Shown here one piece after another: positions 24,920 through 27,188 of a stretch of DNA of 27,188 nucleotides. Positions within the stretch are counted from its first letter, which is position 1. Each line of letters opens with the position of its first letter. Where the stretch lies: assembly GCF_002366715.1 (NCBI RefSeq), contig NZ_DFBS01000030.1, positions 1 through 27,188 on the forward strand, given 5' to 3'. The translations under genes were made by a program, and so were the position numbers. The notes below the pieces were generated by a model that was not told the origin of the DNA, made no database searches, and saw nothing but the letters and a program-made list of their open reading frames with translations. The DNA comes from Halomonas sp. UBA3074 (GTDB taxonomy: Bacteria; Pseudomonadota; Gammaproteobacteria; Pseudomonadales; Halomonadaceae).

Positions 24920-26310
24920 GGCAGTTCAAGCTCAACTTAGTTCAGTGCCTTTTTGGTGCTCTGTTTAGCGTGGCGATGAGTTCACCCGCAAGGGCTTACC
25001 AAGCAGAACTCGCTAGCGCAAAAGGCTTGTTGGCCCATGGCGAGAGTTTGTCCGCCTACTCACAGTTGCAAGCCATAGAGCTCGAACACAGCGGTAAACC
25101 GGAGTTCGATTACTGGCTGGGGGTCACTGCCCTCCGCGCGGGAGAGCCCAGTCATGCGTTAATGGCATTAGAAAGGGCGATTTTACGTCAACCCAACCAT
25201 GCTGGTGCCCGCATGGAGCGTGTGGCGGCCCTAGTACAGCTCGACCAAACAGGTGCCGCCGAACGTGAAATTGAGCAGTTGCGAGCCCTTTCACCTCCAT
25301 CCGATGCCCAAGCCGCCATTGCCCGATTTCAAGCCGTAATAGAGCAGCGCCAGCAAGCCAAGAATGGCCCGCAGCATCAAGGCCTTTTAGGTGTGGATAT
25401 CGGCTATGACAGCAATCCGCAGCGATTTCCCAACGAAATCACTATCGACCCTCCCCCTCCTACCCCAAAAATGCTCGATATCATCAACGACTTGCTTGAC
25501 TTTGGATTTAAACGCTCTCCGCCTAAAGTCTACAGTCGCGATGCCAGCACCTATCAGAGGCTCCAAGGTAGCTATCAGGGAACTCTACCTATTGATGCGC
25601 AATCCCGCTGGCGTATTAGCACAACTGGCCAAGCTCAGCGCTATACCGAAATGACGGCGCAAGATTACGACCTTACCCTGGTCCAAGCCCAATTTGGTTA
25701 TCAACGCGACCTAGCATCACAGCGCACAGTTACGCTCAACGGCAGCGCGCTGCAGGGTTGGAGCGGGCCTAGCCAGAGCCGTCTGCTTACCCGCTGGGGC
25801 AGCGGCGTGGATTTACGCCATCCTATCGGATTGGACAGCGAGCTCACTTGGCAGTTCGACGCGCAGCATAACCGCTTTAGCGCCGCTAACAATAACTACG
25901 ATTCGGGTCGTTTAGGCGTTCAGTTGGTCACCAACCATACCGCGCTTCGTACTCGTTTAACCGCGCAAATCGAGCATGAGTGGGCCGTTGGCATGCGCGA
26001 CGGCGGTGATCTTCTGCACCTGCTGCTAGGCGCAGGTATCGACTATCCATTAAGTAATCGCCACCTGATTCGCGCCAACCTCAACCACCGAATTCGCACC
26101 TACCAAGAAGATGGTTACGCACCGTTTAACGAATTTTCAGCCACAACCCGCCGCGATCGCATTTGGCAAGCACGGCTCTCGTGGCTACATCAATTCAATA
26201 CGGACTGGCTATTGGAAGCCAGTGCCGATGTTGAACGCCGACGCTCCTCAGTCAATTTCTTTGACACGCGCCGTTCCCAGACTCAGTTAGCGCTTCGCTA
26301 CCTTTTCTAA
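24916..26310 (+). CDS. Outer-membrane TPR plus beta-barrel protein (DUF560/Slam-like)
   Basis: A 464-residue exported protein. The signal peptide is MRQFKLNLVQCLFGALFSVA...ARA (about 1-27). Two or three TPR-like helical repeats follow (about 30-150, with YWLGVTALRAGEPSHALMALERAI). Then come about 300 residues of alternating polar and aromatic strands (GVDIGYDSNPQ...) ending in ALRYLF, the C-terminal Phe typical of outer-membrane barrels. The TPR-barrel layout resembles the DUF560 family, some of which (Slam) move lipoproteins to the cell surface; others are uncharacterised. A proline-rich loop lies near 190-200. Its ATG overlaps the stop of the phosphodiesterase-like gene, and the FecR-domain gene follows after 11 bases, so the three form one unit. 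I cannot say what it exports or senses. Confidence 0.75.
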   Translation: MRQFKLNLVQCLFGALFSVAMSSPARAYQAELASAKGLLAHGESLSAYSQLQAIELEHSGKPEFDYWLGVTALRAGEPSHALMALERAILRQPNHAGARMERVAALVQLDQTGAAEREIEQLRALSPPSDAQAAIARFQAVIEQRQQAKNGPQHQGLLGVDIGYDSNPQRFPNEITIDPPPPTPKMLDIINDLLDFGFKRSPPKVYSRDASTYQRLQGSYQGTLPIDAQSRWRISTTGQAQRYTEMTAQDYDLTLVQAQFGYQRDLASQRTVTLNGSALQGWSGPSQSRLLTRWGSGVDLRHPIGLDSELTWQFDAQHNRFSAANNNYDSGRLGVQLVTNHTALRTRLTAQIEHEWAVGMRDGGDLLHLLLGAGIDYPLSNRHLIRANLNHRIRTYQEDGYAPFNEFSATTRRDRIWQARLSWLHQFNTDWLLEASADVERRRSSVNFFDTRRSQTQLALRYLF

Positions 26311-26321
26311 CGAGGATTATT

Positions 26322-27188
26322 ATGGCCAGTTTTCGCAAACGCCCATTAGCTCGCTTTACAACGATCGGCTTGGGTAGCCTGGCGCTACTGCCGTTTCCCT
26401 CCTTCGCTGATACGCCAGCAGGGCGGATCATGTTTGTGCATGGCGATGCCACTATTGAGCGTAATGGTCAGCGCCTACCGGCTGAGCGCGGCGACGATTT
26501 TTTTGCCGGGGATACCTTTCATACCGCTCAAGCCAGTACGCTGCAACTGCGCTATAGCGACGGCGGTACCAAGGCGATTCGCCCCGATAGCTCCTATATC
26601 CTTGAGCGCTACGTGCTCGACGAGGAGACACCGGAGAACTCTGCGCAAAGTGGCGAACTTCTCCGCGGTGGCCTGCGCTCGATTACCGGCGCCATAGGCA
26701 AAAACGCGCCGCAAAACGTCACGCACAGAACCCCCGTTGCCACCATCGGGATACGTGGCACCAGCTTTCAAATCCTCCATGTACCGGAAGGGGGAACTTC
26801 CTCTCTCCCCGGTGTCGATACAGGTAGCTATTTCTATGTGGAAAGCGGCATGCTGGCCATGTCGACGAATGCAGGCGAAACCCTTATTCGCCCGGGCCAA
26901 GTCTTTTTCACGCCGTCACTCGATACCTCGCCACAGCTAGTTCCGGGCGGCATCGGCATCTTTGAGCAACTCGATGACAGCATGCCGCAGGGCGAAGACT
27001 CAACAACAGAAACGCCTCCAGACACAACAGCTACTGAGGCATCAAATAATCCCGGCACATCCTCGGCAGGTACTTTCTTTGAAAACGCTGAACTCACGTC
27101 GTTAGAAAACGGCAGCTCGGTACAAAACACGATTAGCGAAGCCCGGATAGAATCGCAGCAACCCGAACCTACACCCGAGCCAGCACCG
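26322..27188 (+). CDS. FecR-domain periplasmic protein, N-terminal part (runs off right edge)
   Basis: 289 codons without a stop up to the window end. The signal peptide is MASFRKRPLARFTTIGLGSL...SFA (about 1-29). A FecR-like domain spans about 30-215 (IMFVHGDATIERNGQRLPAERGDDFFAGDTF; THRTPVATIGIRGTSFQI). A long Pro/Thr/Glu-rich, probably disordered stretch begins at about 220. ATG at 26322 has GAGG eight bases upstream. FecR-domain proteins of this free, signal-peptide type often lie next to outer-membrane proteins or to CHASE2-type membrane sensors and cyclases; the next gene is outside the window. The domain may read a state of the outer membrane and pass it inward. Confidence 0.85.
   Translation, partial: MASFRKRPLARFTTIGLGSLALLPFPSFADTPAGRIMFVHGDATIERNGQRLPAERGDDFFAGDTFHTAQASTLQLRYSDGGTKAIRPDSSYILERYVLDEETPENSAQSGELLRGGLRSITGAIGKNAPQNVTHRTPVATIGIRGTSFQILHVPEGGTSSLPGVDTGSYFYVESGMLAMSTNAGETLIRPGQVFFTPSLDTSPQLVPGGIGIFEQLDDSMPQGEDSTTETPPDTTATEASNNPGTSSAGTFFENAELTSLENGSSVQNTISEARIESQQPEPTPEPAP

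Overview
The window looks like chromosomal DNA from a motile, aerobic, probably halophilic gammaproteobacterium. Halomonas or a close relative is my best guess from the flavour of the proteins (GdhA, Rnk, chemoreceptor, cyclic-di-GMP enzymes); nothing in the sequence proves the genus. No rRNA, tRNA or CRISPR array was seen.

Left part (1-8.6 kb). The right-hand end of an IS3-family element is cut by the window edge (1-422). Next come a membrane-bound CACHE-HAMP-PAS-GGDEF diguanylate cyclase and a chemoreceptor with a clear sigma-28 (FliA) promoter. A badly decayed IS30-family transposase follows (about 5540-6378). Then come the housekeeping genes gdhA, with a strong terminator, and rnk.

Centre (8.7-18.9 kb). 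This is an aromatic catabolic block. On the minus strand, seven genes read in one direction: pchC, a pchX-like gene, pchF, a periplasmic metallo-beta-lactamase-fold protein, an aromatic aldehyde dehydrogenase, an outer-membrane protein of the phenol MetA type and a zinc aryl-alcohol dehydrogenase. PchC and PchF form 4-cresol dehydrogenase (p-cresol methylhydroxylase), which takes 4-cresol via 4-hydroxybenzyl alcohol to 4-hydroxybenzaldehyde. The dehydrogenases would handle the alcohol and aldehyde, and the outer-membrane protein would take up substrate. Divergent to pchC is a XylR/DmpR-type sigma-54 activator that keeps the zinc and phenol-binding residues known for this family. A Crp/Fnr-like regulator lies convergent to it. 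A wrecked tyrosine recombinase gene sits just right of the block (19.4-20.0 kb), so lateral acquisition is plausible.

Right part (20.2-27.2 kb). This is a second-messenger and envelope block on the plus strand: an HDOD-GGDEF protein, a GAF-HD-GYP cyclic-di-GMP phosphodiesterase, a metallo-beta-lactamase-fold protein resembling class II cyclic nucleotide phosphodiesterases, a TPR plus beta-barrel outer-membrane protein translationally coupled to it (ATGA overlap), and a FecR-domain periplasmic protein that runs off the right edge.

The observations most worth following are the Tat-signal PchX-like protein between PchC and a signal-less PchF, the altered metal motif in the operon-encoded metallo-hydrolase, the large hairpin after pchF, the operator-like repeats in the pchC/activator gap, and the coupled nucleotide-phosphodiesterase/outer-membrane/FecR unit.
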